Origin: Nostoc cf. commune SO-36
GTDB lineage: Bacteria > Cyanobacteriota > Cyanobacteriia > Cyanobacteriales > Nostocaceae
NCBI RefSeq assembly: GCF_023734775.1
Contig: NZ_AP025732.1
Location: forward strand, 4,648,501-4,712,500
DNA: 64,000 nt
Direction of reading: 5' to 3'
Positions 45,874 through 57,345 of this stretch are shown here, in pieces (the first letter of the stretch is position 1; the number at the start of each line of letters is the position of its first letter). A program made the translations under genes and the position numbers. Under the pieces are notes generated by a model. It saw nothing but the letters and a program-made list of their open reading frames with translations, had not been told where the DNA came from and searched no databases.

Positions 45874-46003
45874 AGCTCATTTTATCTTAATAGGAACTCT
45901 TCGCAGATTTTTTATCTTTTTTGATACCTTGTAGTTTACAAGTTGACTCAGCAAGAATACTACAATACATAAACTTATAATCGCAATCAGGCAGTCGTAC
46001 AAA

Positions 46004-46036
46004 AAAACGGTAGAGCAATAAATACTCTACCGTTTT
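46004..46036. terminator. Bidirectional terminator between retron operon and clpC
   Basis: A perfect 12-bp stem AAAACGGTAGAG (46004-46015) with CTCTACCGTTTT (46025-46036), loop of 9 nt, T-rich on both strands. Confidence 0.8.
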
Positions 46037-46076
46037 CTAATTTTCTATTTGAGATTTAAATCCCAAACTCTAAATT

Positions 46077-48545
46077 TTACTCAACACCTTGGGGTAACAA
46101 TTCCCGACGCTGTTGAGAACTAACTTGGACAATGCCATTTTCATCCACATCAACAAGGGCTGTATCGCCATCTTTGATACGACCAGACAGAATTTCTTCT
46201 GCTAGGCTATCTTCTAACAGGCGCATAATTGCCCGACGTAATGGCCTTGCGCCGTAGCTGGGACTGTAACCTTCAGTGATCAAACGATCCTTGAAGCGGT
46301 CTGTGACTTCTAAGGTGATACCCTTTTCCGTCAGACGACCAAATACTTCCTTGAGCATAATTTCGGCGATTTGGGTCACTTCCGGCTTGTTCAACTGACG
46401 GAAGACGATAATTTCATCGAGTCGGTTGAGGAACTCTGGACGGAAGTACTGCTTCAATTCTTCGTTCACCAAAGAGCGAATCCGGTTGTAAGTTGACTCG
46501 CTAGCATCTTCGGAGAATTCAAAGCCGATACCGCTACCGCCTTTTTCAATTACCTTAGAACCAATGTTGGAAGTTAAAATCAGCAAGGTGTTCTTGAAGT
46601 CCACCGTGCGACCTTTGGCATCAGTTAACCGACCGTCTTCCAAAATTTGCAGCAGCATGTTGAAGACATCGGGGTGTGCTTTTTCGATTTCGTCGAACAA
46701 CACCACGGTGTAAGGTCGCCGCCGCACGGCTTCGGTTAGCTGACCACCTTCGTTATAGCCAACATAACCTGGAGGGGAACCAATCAGCTTGCTGACGGTG
46801 TGACGCTCCATGTATTCGGACATATCTAAACGGATCATCGCTTCTTCGGAACCGAAGAAGTAAGCAGCTAAGGATTTCGCCAACTCGGTTTTACCTACAC
46901 CAGTAGGCCCAGAGAAGACAAAGCTAGCTATGGGTCGGTTGGGATTTTTCAAACCAACACGAGCGCGACGGATTGCCCGTGAAACTGCTTTCACAGCTTC
47001 ATCTTGACCGATTAAACGCTGGTGCAAGGTGTCTTCCATGTGCAGCAGCTTTTCAGATTCAGATTCGGTGAGTTTGTTCACCGGTACACCTGTCCAGGAA
47101 GCGACAATGTGAGCAATGTCTTCTTCTGTAACTACAGGTTCTTCACCTTCTGTGCCAGTTGCATTGGTCTTGCTTTGAGCGATCGCCCGGATTTCGGCTT
47201 TGATTTCCATTTCGCGATCGCGCAATTCTCCAGCTTTGTCAAAGTCTTGGGAGCGCACTGCATCATCTTTTTCTTTTAATATCTGACGCAGTTCTTTGTC
47301 TAACTCTTTAGCTGCGGGTGGCAGTTGGGAGTTAATCAAGCGCACCCTAGAACCAGCTTCATCAACTAAGTCGATGGCTTTATCTGGGAGGAAGCGATCG
47401 CTAATGTAACGATCTGATAACTTCGCCGCCGCCACCAATGCTTCGTCGGAGATTTTCAGTTTGTGGTGTTGCTCGTAGCGTTCGCGCAAACCATATAAAA
47501 TTTCAATTGTTTCATCAACTGTAGGTTCGCCAACCATGACTGGTTGGAAACGCCGCTCTAATGCTGCATCTCGCTCGATGTGCTTCCGGTATTCATCTAA
47601 GGTTGTAGCACCGATGCACTGCAACTCACCTCTGGCCAAAGCTGGCTTGAGGATATTTGCTGCGTCAATCGCACCTTCGGCTGCACCCGCACCAATTAAG
47701 GTATGTACCTCATCAATCACGAGAATGACATTACCCGCCGAGCGGATTTCATCCATGATTTTTTTCAAGCGTTCTTCAAATTCACCCCGGTACTTGGTTC
47801 CTGCTACGAGCAAACCAATATCCAAGGTGACGACGCGTTTATCTTCGAGGATGTCAGGGACATCTTTGGTGGCAATGCGTGAAGCTAAACCTTCAGCGAT
47901 CGCAGTCTTACCAACCCCTGGTTCCCCAATCAGCACTGGGTTATTTTTGGTTCGGCGACCCAATATCTGAATCACTCGCTCAATTTCTTTAGCGCGTCCC
48001 ACCACTGGATCGAGCTTATTATCTATTGCCATCTGGGTCAGGTTTGAACCAAATTCATCCAGAGTCGGGGTTTTTGTGCGCCCGGATGAACCGCCTGGTG
48101 AAACTTCGGCAGTTTCTCCCAACATGCGGATAACTTGGGTTCTTACCTTAGATAGATCCACACCGAGGTTTTCTAGCACCCTGGCTGCGACACCTTCCCC
48201 TTCGCGGATTAGGCCCAACAGCAGATGCTCGGTGCCAATGTAGTTATGCCCCAGTTGGCGTGCTTCTTCCAAGGAGAGTTCTAAAACTCGCTTTGCCCGT
48301 GGCGTAAACGGAATTTCCACAGCAACAAAGCCTGATCCCCGTCCTATAATTTTTTCAACTTCAATTCGGGCATCTTTGAGATTGACACCCATTGATTTCA
48401 GCACTTTAGCAGCCACACCAGTGCCTTCGCCGATCAGACCCAAGAGGATCTGCTCAGTTCCGACAAAGTTGTGACCTAAACGGCGGGCCTCTTCTTGGGC
48501 CAGCATGATTACCTTAATGGCTTTTTCTGTGAAGCGCTCAAACAT
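46077..48545 (-). CDS. clpC: ATP-dependent Clp protease ATP-binding subunit ClpC
   Basis: 822 residues, the full length of cyanobacterial ClpC. Order: two N-terminal Clp-N repeats ([20 protein letters not shown] and [20 protein letters not shown]), first AAA+ module with Walker A GEPGVGKT, a middle domain with a UVR-like segment ([20 protein letters not shown]), second AAA+ module with Walker A GPTGVGKT and Walker [14 protein letters not shown], then the ClpP-docking region and C-terminus. It unfolds substrates for ClpP3/R in the stroma-like cytosol and is usually essential. Frame intact. Its promoter lies in the long gap to the right. Confidence 0.97.
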   Translation of the reverse strand: MFERFTEKAIKVIMLAQEEARRLGHNFVGTEQILLGLIGEGTGVAAKVLKSMGVNLKDARIEVEKIIGRGSGFVAVEIPFTPRAKRVLELSLEEARQLGHNYIGTEHLLLGLIREGEGVAARVLENLGVDLSKVRTQVIRMLGETAEVSPGGSSGRTKTPTLDEFGSNLTQMAIDNKLDPVVGRAKEIERVIQILGRRTKNNPVLIGEPGVGKTAIAEGLASRIATKDVPDILEDKRVVTLDIGLLVAGTKYRGEFEERLKKIMDEIRSAGNVILVIDEVHTLIGAGAAEGAIDAANILKPALARGELQCIGATTLDEYRKHIERDAALERRFQPVMVGEPTVDETIEILYGLRERYEQHHKLKISDEALVAAAKLSDRYISDRFLPDKAIDLVDEAGSRVRLINSQLPPAAKELDKELRQILKEKDDAVRSQDFDKAGELRDREMEIKAEIRAIAQSKTNATGTEGEEPVVTEEDIAHIVASWTGVPVNKLTESESEKLLHMEDTLHQRLIGQDEAVKAVSRAIRRARVGLKNPNRPIASFVFSGPTGVGKTELAKSLAAYFFGSEEAMIRLDMSEYMERHTVSKLIGSPPGYVGYNEGGQLTEAVRRRPYTVVLFDEIEKAHPDVFNMLLQILEDGRLTDAKGRTVDFKNTLLILTSNIGSKVIEKGGSGIGFEFSEDASESTYNRIRSLVNEELKQYFRPEFLNRLDEIIVFRQLNKPEVTQIAEIMLKEVFGRLTEKGITLEVTDRFKDRLITEGYSPSYGARPLRRAIMRLLEDSLAEEILSGRIKDGDTALVDVDENGIVQVSSQQRRELLPQGVE

Positions 48546-49535
48546 GGCTTTATCCCATCATCTGCGGTCGTGCCGGTATGCTGATTTTAGCACAGGCAAA
48601 GCTTTTGGATGCCTGTATAACAGATTATAGACATCCTGAAGCTATGACTTGGTAATTGTTAACTATTGACTACTTTATCTGGCTAGTATACTGAGGAGCT
48701 TTATTTCACCAGGGTTTTTGGGATTTATTATAAGCAATTGGCAAAAAAAGGCAGGAGACATTACCAGAAATTTTAGTTGGTAAGTTATTGCCCACTAACA
48801 TAATAAGAATTGTATAGAGCGCAAAACTCTAGGAGATTTGAAGAAGAATTCAGAAGTCAGAATGGGCTAAACCTTAGCTATCCGCTAACTGGAGTCAGAA
48901 TAAATCAGTGGTGGATCTGAATCCCCCACTGATAGCGACGCGGAAAGCGAGTCAGACGCTCCTGCGTCGCTAACGCTGTGCTATTGAGCGTCTTTAAGAC
49001 CACCAAATTTTCAATTTGGTGGGGATTTTAAACCCGTTTATTCAGACGCTCTCTACGAGACGCTAAAAGCGAACGTGGACTCGCTACCGCTACGCTATCC
49101 GCCACTCGTACAGAATTCATACTGACTCCTGACTCCTGAATTCTGTTTAGATAAAGCTTACACAGCATAACTCTTATGTTTTTAAGTGTGGGTTTTGTAA
49201 GCTCGAATTGCTTTCCTCCTGAATGCTGGGATTTAGTATTTTTTTAATAAGAATTTTTAAATTATTTTATTTTTTTGTTACAAAAAGCACATATATAAAA
49301 CCAAATTATGATTATTTTATATTGAAAAAGATATTAAAATCAATAGTTTGGTAAATTTATGAAAAATTAGCGCCCAGTTTTCCAGTATTCATACTGGGAC
49401 TCTCAAATAACAAATTACTCAAAAAAACCACTATTAAATAGTAATAATTATCATTACTGTTTAATAGTGATTTTTTTATTTGTAAGTCACTAAGTTCTGA
49501 CGAACTCAAAAATGGCAGCAGGCAGATGTAAAAAG
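48546..49535. other. Repeat-rich intergenic region, 990 bp
   Basis: Upstream of clpC (minus) and downstream of the STAS-sugar transferase. From 48841 to 49150 two inverted copies of the GAATTCAGAAGTCAG repeat bracket a segment with GCGACGCGGAAAGCGAGTC, GGTCTTAAAG-like and ACCAAATTTTCAATTTGGT hairpins (49001-49021). The rest (49151-49535) is A/T-rich. A hairpin CTATTAAATAGTAATAATTA is followed by TTTAATAGTG near 49432-49470. No gene supported. Confidence 0.55.
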
Positions 49536-50562
49536 CTAAACAGCCCCACTGTTTCTATTAAACAAAATAGCTGCTGTTTTCAAAATCAGCTTTAAATCGT
49601 ACAATAAACTCCAATTTTTTTGATACTGCAAATCTAGACGAATTACGTCCTCAAAATTAATTACTGTAGAACGTCCATTTACTTGCCATTCACCAGTCAT
49701 ACCCGGCTTAACGTCCAAACGTTGCCACTGTGGTACTTCATAGCGTTCTACTTCATCAGGTGTAGGGGGTCTAGTGCCTACTAAACTCATTTCTCCTTTG
49801 AGGATGTTCCAAAATTGGGGTAGTTCATCTAAACTTGTTCGCCGTAAAAAGCGCCCTACTTTGGTAATTCTAGGATTCGTTTTTATTTTTGAAGAAAGCA
49901 CCTTTGGCTTGGTTTTCTACTAGGAATTTCTTCGCTTCTGCATCCATACACATGGAGCGGAATTTCCAAATTTTAAACCGCTTTCCCATCCAGCCACAGC
50001 GAGTTTGACTAAAGAAAATAGTACCAGGATCATCCATTTGAATAGCGATCGCAATGGGAATGAATAAAACTCCTGTAATTAGTAAACCTACTAGTGATCC
50101 TACAATATCTATAAACCGTTTCATCCAAGATGCCACAGAAGGATGAGTTGCAGGTAAATGCTCTATCTGACGAGAACTTGTTTTGTGGATATGTATTAAG
50201 TTTTGCTGTTCTATTAGTGACTCGTTATCAAAGAACTGTAAGCTAAAAACCTGATCCAATCCAGTTAGTTTTAGGACTGACATTACTTCAGGTGTCACAT
50301 TACGCAGTCTTAATGCAATTCCTTTTGACTCGGCGTATTTGAAATTACTAACTAATGCACCTAAACCACTACTATCCATAAAAGTAGTTTGGTGAAAGTC
50401 AATGATCATCTGTTTGAGATGTGAATTGGCTTGAATTAAGCTTTGGCAGGTTTGCTTAAAGCTTACAGCCTCCAATACGGTGAATCGGGCTGAGACTTGC
50501 ACTATGGCCGTGTCATTTAAAGAAGTAACTAAAAAATCTATTTCAGTGGATTGGCTAGTCAT
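49536..50562 (-). pseudogene. STAS domain-sugar transferase fusion, single-base frameshift
   Basis: The likely start is the ATG at 50562 (MTSQSTEIDFLVTSL). A STAS domain (anti-sigma-antagonist type; HQTTFMDSSGLGALVSNFKY) forms the first 110 residues. It is followed by a bacterial sugar-transferase domain: SWMKRFIDIVGSLVGLLITG, then FKIWKFRSMCMDAEAKKF. The frame breaks in a poly-T stretch on the plus strand (49880-49890). After deletion of one base it continues FKIKTNPRITKVGRFLRRTS LDELPQFWNILKGEMSLVGT RPPTPDEV, giving about 341 residues. Such enzymes load the first sugar phosphate onto undecaprenyl phosphate for exopolysaccharide. The STAS part suggests regulated activity. Indel origin unresolved. 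Confidence 0.85.
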
Positions 50563-50886
50563 AAATGTTTGAATTTTTATTATCCTGTTGTGATGCAATC
50601 TACCGAACTGAACATTACTGGGCGTTAAAAAAAAATTGCACAATAGCTGTATGTTCTGAGATAAATAATGCTTATGTAATTCCCAAGTTACAGTTCTTAT
50701 GCTATTAGTGAATTACTGAAAGAAAAAAGATAAATAAAATTACCTTTGCTGCGATTGTAAACTTTTGTAACTCACTAAATGCTGAAATATTCTGTTCGAT
50801 TGCTAGTACACTACTTTGTTAATAAAGCGTACTATTTTTTACCAGGCTGATACATAAGCTTTATTAAGCAAAAGCAGAACAGTTAA

Positions 50887-51393
50887 TTAACTCAACCGAA
50901 CAACTGCTTTTTCTGGAGGATATTGCACCAGCAAGTAATCAGTCAGCTTTGGAGTATTAAATATATTTTGATGAAAATAAGGAGGCGGCTCCAACACTGC
51001 TTTTTCCAGTTCATCTAGAGATACAAAACTTTTTATCCCTAATGGTGCAACAGCTTGAGTGAATAACAATTGATGATCATCAACGTGCTCACTATAGCGT
51101 TTTAGCCTTGGTAAAAGCACAAAACGCGCTCCTTGTGCAGCAAGCATCCGTGTAGAGCCTTGTCCAGCATGAGATATAACCAACCGAGAAGACTCTACTA
51201 ACTTGACTAGCTCATCTAAGGTAACTGTTGGCACTAAAGTAACTTGAGGATATCCTTTTAATGCAGAAACATCGCTGTAACCATATTGTAAAAACACAGG
51301 TTCAGAAATGACACCACGGTCTATTAACATTTTCAACCACAATACTGCACGGTCAAATGGAAATGAAACTGTCCCTAGTGTCATTAAAATCAT
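50887..51393 (-). CDS. PssE/Alg13-like glycosyltransferase subunit
   Basis: 168 residues, equivalent to the catalytic C-terminal half of GT28 enzymes. The motif ISHAGQGSTRMLAAQGARFV (about residues 95-114) is the UDP-sugar-binding block seen in Alg13/EpsF/PssE proteins. It overlaps the upstream partner gene by four bases (ATGA), so the two subunits are made together and form one transferase at the membrane, probably adding the second sugar in exopolysaccharide repeat-unit assembly. Confidence 0.85.
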   Translation of the reverse strand: MILMTLGTVSFPFDRAVLWLKMLIDRGVISEPVFLQYGYSDVSALKGYPQVTLVPTVTLDELVKLVESSRLVISHAGQGSTRMLAAQGARFVLLPRLKRYSEHVDDHQLLFTQAVAPLGIKSFVSLDELEKAVLEPPPYFHQNIFNTPKLTDYLLVQYPPEKAVVRLS

Positions 51394-51839
51394 GATGCAT
51401 ATCCTTTAAAAATTGCTTTAGGGTATTTCTTGCATAACTCTGGCCATTGGACATAAAACTCATCACATACTGAGTAGATTAATTTGCCTGAAATACTCAA
51501 TTCTTCGGCACGAGAAATACTCTCAATATAAATGAATTTGATTCCCAAAAGTTTAGCTATAAATGCAAAATTGACAGCAATACTAGCTCCAGTCGATAGA
51601 ATTACGTTGGGTTTCTCATAACGTAATATTTTAAAAGTTTGAGGGAGATTAAGTATGAGAGCCAACCAATCTCTTGGTGCTTGATAAGGCAACCAATGGA
51701 CTCTCTCGTTTTTTTCAAGTATTTCTGTATCTCTTTTATAGTCACTGACCCATACTCTTTCATGCAGTGACCAGAAAGACTTCAAACTTTTCATGGTTGC
51801 AAAGTGACCACCTGATGTGCATACTAGCATTAATTTCAT
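51390..51839 (-). CDS. PssD/Alg14-like glycosyltransferase subunit
   Basis: 149 residues from the ATG at 51839 (MKLMLVCTSGGHFATMKSL); a few in-frame codons upstream are possible but less likely. TSGGHF near the N-terminus and VILSTGASIAVNFAFIAKLL are typical of Alg14/PssD/EpsE membrane-anchoring subunits. With the PssE-like partner downstream it forms a two-part GT28 enzyme. The sugar-transferase gene at 49536-50562 on the same strand fits as the initiating enzyme, about 325 bp downstream of the pair. Confidence 0.85.
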   Translation of the reverse strand: MKLMLVCTSGGHFATMKSLKSFWSLHERVWVSDYKRDTEILEKNERVHWLPYQAPRDWLALILNLPQTFKILRYEKPNVILSTGASIAVNFAFIAKLLGIKFIYIESISRAEELSISGKLIYSVCDEFYVQWPELCKKYPKAIFKGYAS

Positions 51840-53338
51840 AGTGTCTGATTTTCCCCACAACAGCTAAAACATTTAATAAAATCATCTCGATTCTAATAAA
51901 TTTTTACTTAACGTTCTTTGATTACTCTTAACTAGACAATAATATTTAATTAAAGTTTTATTTTACTTTGCTTTTCTCTACTTGGTTACAAACAATGATT
52001 TTTTAACTTTGCTAAACAAACGAGGATTTAAAACAGATTCAAAAACACTATATTTTCTCTCCTTAAAAAATATAAAAAATGGTTTAATAACTTTTTTTCT
52101 ATTAGCCTATTAGCTATTAGTTTTCGTATTCATTGAGTCTGGATGTTTTGTAAATTACAAGCATTAACTAATAGTTACATATATTTCACTTCTACTTTTT
52201 TACAAAAATTATCATTACATTCACCGTATTATCTGTATCTACATCAAAAGTTACAACTCTTGACTTTTCTACTCAAGGTATAAGATGACATAATCGTAAT
52301 CTTATCTTTTGTAAAACTTATAGATATTGATGAAAATCATAGTAATTACAAATGAATACATACGTAATCTAGATTAATTTAAACATTTGGTCTGGCGTAT
52401 CGTTTTATATTGCAGTTGCAGCGATCGCAGCCAAAGTTGTTCTATGTAAGTTTACTCAAAATTTATCTTTAGATATTTTGGATATAAGTTTATTTACGCA
52501 ACACTACTTACTTATTTATCATTCTGCGGAAGTCATGTAAAGTTTTTTACAAAAACTTTACGAATTCTTTTATTTTTCAAATTAAGTATTTTCTATGTAT
52601 TAGAAAATATTTTGGTAAAGATTATCAATATACATCTGTTAAAAGTAAGGTTTTTTTTGAAAAGTACTAGGACTTAAGGAAAATATCTCTCAACTATTAT
52701 TTCTAAGTACTTCTGTAGTTCATTATTTTATAAATTGTACGTAAGTGCTAAATTTTGTAAAAAATAATTGGATATTTGCTAAAAGGCCCTAAATAAGCAT
52801 CATAGGTTTAGCCCACTACCAGCATAGTTTGCGAATTAAAGACTTTTAATACCCCAAAATCCTTGTTGAATCATTTAGCCAATGCTGCTAATGCGGAAAT
52901 CGCAAGTAAAAAATATACCTTTACTTACTTAAAAATCAATTCTGTAAAATAAGTTTTACTTATAATTACTTGTAAATAAATTTTGTACCCTAGCGAACCT
53001 ATCTTTATAAATGTATTCGTACATAGCACATTAATGCTAAAATTTAGATATAAAGTGCGATCGCAATCATCTGCTCTTAATCTGCTAAGGCGAGATTTCT
53101 AAATTCCTACCTTTTAAGAATTTTTGCTCACCTGGGGAAAAATAGACGATTTTACGTGATTACAGCCAACGAAAGATTAAGGTTTCATCCTAGTTTGATG
53201 AAAGCTGTTTACGGGCGATCGCCAGTGGTGAATATAAATAAATAGAAATATTTCTTAAGAGGAAGGTTAAGTAAAATCAAGTATAATAAGCCACCCGATG
53301 CTGCCTTTGAGAACAACAGTAGATTTACGGTGAACTAA
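51840..53338. other. Long A/T-rich intergenic region, 1.5 kb
   Basis: No gene supported on either strand. A short coding-like trace ([15 protein letters not shown], around 52403-52445) has no open frame around it and may be a chance match or relic. The region contains one degraded MITE (52669-52749). The promoter of the pssD-pssE pair must lie at its left end. Confidence 0.5.
52669..52749. repeat. Degraded MITE, AGGACTTACGC family (81 bp)
   Basis: Starts AGGACTTAAGGAAAATATCT and ends TACGTAAGTGCT, clearly related to the 91-bp copy at 4030-4120 but with several substitutions in both ends. Confidence 0.6.
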
Positions 53339-53887
53339 TTAAAAAGATAAGTGCCAAGAGGATTTATCTAGGCGATCGCTGACAATTGAATACCACTGGT
53401 CTAAAGTTGCTTTAAATTTGGGGTGTTGTAAATCTGGCAGCCAAAGAATCAGCGCGTCCTCATCGTTATCTTGGTAGTAATGCCGCCGCCGCCCTGCTAT
53501 TTTAAAGCCAAATTTTTGATATAAAGATATAGCCCCCAAGTTAGAAGCTCGCACTTCGAGAGTAGCTCGCTCCATTTTGCGATCGCAAGCTGTCTTGATA
53601 AGTGAATATAATAAAGCCTGTCCTAAACCTTGACGATGATATTCGGGATGAACCGCCAAAATTGTGATGTGGGCTTCATCTAAAATTGACCAAAAGCAAC
53701 CCATTCCCAGCAGTCTCGAATTAGAGACAGAGGAAAATAAACCGAGCAAATCGCTGTTGGGGCTGTCTAACTCGCGTTGGTAGCCCTCCATTGTCCATAG
53801 CCCGCCAAAACAGGCTTGATCTAGTTCCAACAATGCACTTAGATGCTCTGGAGTCAGTAATTGAATTTTTAAGTCTAATGAGATCAC
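53339..53887 (-). CDS. rimI: Ribosomal-protein-alanine N-acetyltransferase RimI-like
   Basis: 182 residues, GTG start. A GNAT fold with the acetyl-CoA-binding motif HPEYHRQGLGQALLYSLIKT (residues ~79-98), preceded by the strand AHITILAV and followed by ATLEVRASNLGAISLYQKFG, typical of RimI. It acetylates an N-terminal residue; the classic substrate is ribosomal protein bS18, but other substrates are possible. A C-terminal extension of about 25 residues is unusual. Confidence 0.85.
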   Translation of the reverse strand: MISLDLKIQLLTPEHLSALLELDQACFGGLWTMEGYQRELDSPNSDLLGLFSSVSNSRLLGMGCFWSILDEAHITILAVHPEYHRQGLGQALLYSLIKTACDRKMERATLEVRASNLGAISLYQKFGFKIAGRRRHYYQDNDEDALILWLPDLQHPKFKATLDQWYSIVSDRLDKSSWHLSF

Positions 53888-53979
53888 ATTTATTGAATAA
53901 CGTTACAAACCCTTTGTAAACTGAGAATCAGGAGATGAACTCAAATCCCGTAATTTAAACAAGGAAAACTTTTATAGTT

Positions 53980-55381
53980 ATGGTATCGACTCACCCCACT
54001 GGGGTTCAACATTCTGGAAGTCAATATTTACCTCAAAAGCGCGACACCAGTGCAAATCCATCGCCTATCAAGAACTTTTACCCTTGACTGCTAGAGTTCA
54101 TCATCATGATCTCCTGGAAATTGGTGGGTGTGATGTCACAACCCTAGTTGAGCAGTTTGGTTCCCCTTTATATATTTTAGATGAAGAAACCCTGCGTTCG
54201 GCTTGTCAGCAATACCGAGATGCTTTCAAGCAATACTACATGGGCGAATCTCAAGTATTGTACGCCTCAAAAGCTTGGAATTGTTTAGCATTTTGTGCGA
54301 TCGCCGCCTCAGAAGGACTGGGTATCGATGTAGTTTCTGGGGGCGAACTTTACACTGCCTTGGAAGCCGGTGTTAGTCCCAATAAAATTTACCTTCACGG
54401 AAATAATAAGTCTCGTGAAGAATTAATTTTAGCGATCGAGTCTGGTGTCACCATTGTGGCGGATAACTGGTATGAATTGCATACCCTTGCCGAAATCGCC
54501 CAACCGGCTCAACCGATCCGTATCATGCTACGGCTGACTCCGGGTATCGAGTGTCATACGCACGAATATATCCGCACGGGACACTTAGATAGCAAATTTG
54601 GCTTTGATCCTAACGATTTAGATGAAGTTTTTACCTTTGTCAGCCAACAACCTGCCCTTAATTGCGTAGGAGTACATGCTCATATTGGTTCCCAAATTTT
54701 TGAACGCCAACCGCATCAAGACTTGGCCGCCGTCATGGTGCAATGGCTGCGGGATGCCACGAAGTATGGTTTAAATATTACAGAGTTAAATGTTGGCGGC
54801 GGTTTAGGGTTAAGTACACAGAATCAGACGATCCCCCTAGCATTGAAGAATGGGTGAAGGCAATTTGTGAAGTTATCCAAAAAGCTTGCGTAACCGAAAA
54901 CCTACCTTTGCCAAAATTACTTAGTGAACCGGGGCGATCGCTAATTGCAACTTCTTGCGTCACTGCCTATACTATTGGTTCATCCAAAGTCATTCCAGAA
55001 ATTCGCACCTACGTGGCAATTGATGGAGGAATGTCTGACAATCCCCGCCCAATTACTTATCAATCAGTTTATCGGGCAGTCGTTGCCAATAAAATGTCTT
55101 CTCCCTTGAACCAAACAGTCACAATTGCTGGTAAACATTGTGAATCAGGAGATATTCTGATTAAAAATGCACTACTCCCAAAAACTGAACCAGGGGATAT
55201 TCTCGTAGTTATGGGAACTGGTGCGTACAATTACAGTATGGCATCTAACTACAACCGCTTGCCCCGACCGGCAGCAGTCGTAGTAGCAAATGGCGAAGCA
55301 AATTTAATTTTGCAACGTGAAACTTATCAAGATTTAATTCGACAAGATCGTCTACCAGAAAGACTAAAAAATAGTCGTTAG
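53980..55381 (+). pseudogene. lysA: Diaminopimelate decarboxylase, two single-base deletions
   Basis: The natural start is ATG at 53980 (MVSTHPTGVQHSGSQYLPQK). A frame break occurs at about 54067: one missing base separates SANPSP from QELLPLTARV. A second break at about 54809-54812 separates LNVGGGLG from KYTESDDPPSIEEW. With both restored the protein is about 467 residues, normal for Nostoc. PLP-dependent features are present: the lysine site VLYASKAWNCLAFC, HIGSQIFE and the pyridoxal-binding GRSLIATSCVTAYTI. It converts meso-DAP to lysine. Without repair no functional LysA could be produced. Confidence 0.9.
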
Positions 55382-55566
55382 TCCTTGGTCATTAGTCATT
55401 AGCTAGAAACTAAACCCCGTCTATTTTGAAACCTATAGTTTTTGAAGAGAGTATATTATTCTCTCGTGGCTTGAGTTTTGAGCTTTAGCCTCATTACAAA
55501 AAACTACGGTTTTCACAGTAGACGCGGTTTAATAACAAATGACAAATGACAAATGACAAATGACTA
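55382..55566. repeat. Dispersed GGTCATTAG / CAAATGAC inverted repeat
   Basis: Left: GGTCATTAGTCATTAG at 55387-55402. Right: four copies of the unit ACAAATG ending at 55566. The interior contains a second palindromic part (AAACCCCGTC... and GACGCGGTTT). Also present at 24654-24735. Confidence 0.65.
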
Positions 55567-55601
55567 ACCGTAATTAGAGGCAAAAGTGTAATCCAGATGT
55601 C

Positions 55602-56525
55602 ATGAGAGATTGGTGGAAGCAATGGCTGACAAACCTGGGATGGTCACAGTCCTTGCTACTTGGGACTCTGGATATCATGTTAGTGCTGGCACTGACTTAC
55701 ATGATACTGGTTATTATTAGTGAGCGCCGGACACTGTGGATGGTGAGGGGATTCATTATATTAATGCTAGCCTCAGCATTAAGCGGCAGATTAGGGCTAC
55801 CTCTGCTCAGTTTTGTATTAGAAAAATTGGTGATTGGTTGTGCTGTGGCGATGGCAGTTGCTCTCCAGTCAGAGTTTCGGCGTTTTTTAGAGCAATTGGG
55901 GCGTGGCGAATTCCGCCAGCTATTTCAACCAGATCGGCTGGCAATACCTAAATCTGATAGTGTAATTGATGAAATTGTTGAGGCTGTTAAAGAATTGTCA
56001 AAAAACCGCATTGGAGCTTTACTAATTGTGGAAACCACAGGGCCAATTGATGAGCGAGATTTTTCTGTGCCAGGAGTAAAGCTCAATGCGGAAGTTTCTA
56101 AAGAACTGATCCAGACAATTTTTCAGCCGAAAACTTTGTTACACGATGGGGCGACACTGATTCGTGGCTCACGGATAGTGTCATCGGGTATAATTTTACC
56201 ACTTTCGGGACGCACAGCCTCGCGCCAGTTGGGAACACGCCACCGGGCGGCAATGGGAATTACTGAGCGGGTCGAAAATTGCATTTGTGTCGTTGTATCT
56301 GAAGAAACGGGTTCTATTTCCTTAGCGGAACGGGGAACCCTAAATAGACCACTGACGATTAGGAAGCTAAAAGAGTCATTAGATGCTCTTTTGTCTCCAA
56401 CCGTAGATAGGGAAGCTGTTGCTCCTGGTCTGTTGAGCTTTGTTCGTCGGATAGGTGGCAAGACACTAGCACTGGTTTCACGTTTACTCGGATTACCATC
56501 GACCGCTTCTCGAGATAAAAAATGA
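55602..56525 (+). CDS. cdaA: Diadenylate cyclase CdaA
   Basis: 307 residues. Three N-terminal transmembrane helices (residues ~20-90) are followed by the DAC (DisA_N) domain, with its catalytic DGA (182-184, [11 protein letters not shown]) and RHR (213-215, GTRHRAAMG) motifs. It makes cyclic di-AMP from two ATP at the plasma membrane; in cyanobacteria this second messenger governs osmotic and carbon/day-night responses. The stop overlaps the start of uppS by four bases (ATGA), so the two are co-translated. Confidence 0.95.
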   Translation: MRDWWKQWLTNLGWSQSLLLGTLDIMLVLALTYMILVIISERRTLWMVRGFIILMLASALSGRLGLPLLSFVLEKLVIGCAVAMAVALQSEFRRFLEQLGRGEFRQLFQPDRLAIPKSDSVIDEIVEAVKELSKNRIGALLIVETTGPIDERDFSVPGVKLNAEVSKELIQTIFQPKTLLHDGATLIRGSRIVSSGIILPLSGRTASRQLGTRHRAAMGITERVENCICVVVSEETGSISLAERGTLNRPLTIRKLKESLDALLSPTVDREAVAPGLLSFVRRIGGKTLALVSRLLGLPSTASRDKK

Positions 56526-57273
56526 CAGGACAACATATCAAACTGCAAGATTTGCCCACAGACTTAAAACGAGAACTATTGCCGCAGCACGTTGCGGTGA
56601 TTATGGATGGCAATGGTCGATGGGCTAAACGTCAGGGTCTACCCCGAATTATGGGTCATAAGCGAGGAGTAGATGCTCTCAAGGATTTACTTCGGTGTTG
56701 TCAGGATTGGGGAATTCAGGCGCTGACAGCTTATGCTTTTTCAACGGAGAACTGGAAAAGACCGCAGGAAGAAGTAGATTTTTTGATGACTCTCTTTCAA
56801 AGAGTTTTACGCCAAGAACTGCGGGAAATGGTGGAAGAGAATGTTCAAATTAAGTTTGTCGGGAATTTGCAAGACCTGCCACGATCGCTCCAACAAGAAA
56901 TATCCCGTTCAATGGAAGAAACCAAAAATAATCGTGGTATCCGGTTTTCGGTAGCAACTAATTATGGCGGACGGCAGGAAATTTTACAAGCTTGTCAAGC
57001 GATCGCAAAACAAGTCCAGCAAGGTCTGCTACACCCCGATGAAATTAGATGAAACAGGTGTTTGAAAGCCACTTGTACACAGCCGGAATTATTGACCCAG
57101 ATTTGTTAATTCGCACCAGTGGAGAAATGCGCCTCTCAAATTTCCTTCTCTGGCAAATGGCTTATGGAGAAATTTACATTACCGATGCTCTCTGGCCCGA
57201 TTTTGACCGAGCTGAGTTTCACCGCGCCTTATGTGCCTACCAACAACGCGAACGGCGATTTGGAAAAGTATAA
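56522..57273 (+). pseudogene. uppS: Isoprenyl transferase (undecaprenyl diphosphate synthase), frameshifted
   Basis: Starts [20 protein letters not shown] and has the family motifs [20 protein letters not shown] (catalytic Asp), [15 protein letters not shown] and [20 protein letters not shown]. The frame breaks at 57044-57052 (after LLHPDEIR). One missing base joins it to [40 protein letters not shown], giving about 250 residues, the usual length. The enzyme condenses IPP units to the polyprenyl carrier of cell-wall synthesis. A second paralogue elsewhere could compensate if the indel is real. Confidence 0.9.
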
Positions 57274-57345
57274 AATTTACAATCGAAGCCAACCGCCAAT
57301 TTCGGACTCAGTGGGTTGACTGGAGATGACCACAACGCTTGTTAC

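Noticed and set aside
47536..47970. 144-codon frame antisense to clpC
   Set aside because: Antisense to a strongly conserved region; codon pattern mirrors clpC and no independent features exist.
54743..54840. Alternative N-terminus for the second half of lysA as an independent gene
   Set aside because: The first residues are an out-of-frame reading of conserved lysA sequence; the two frames are one gene with an indel.
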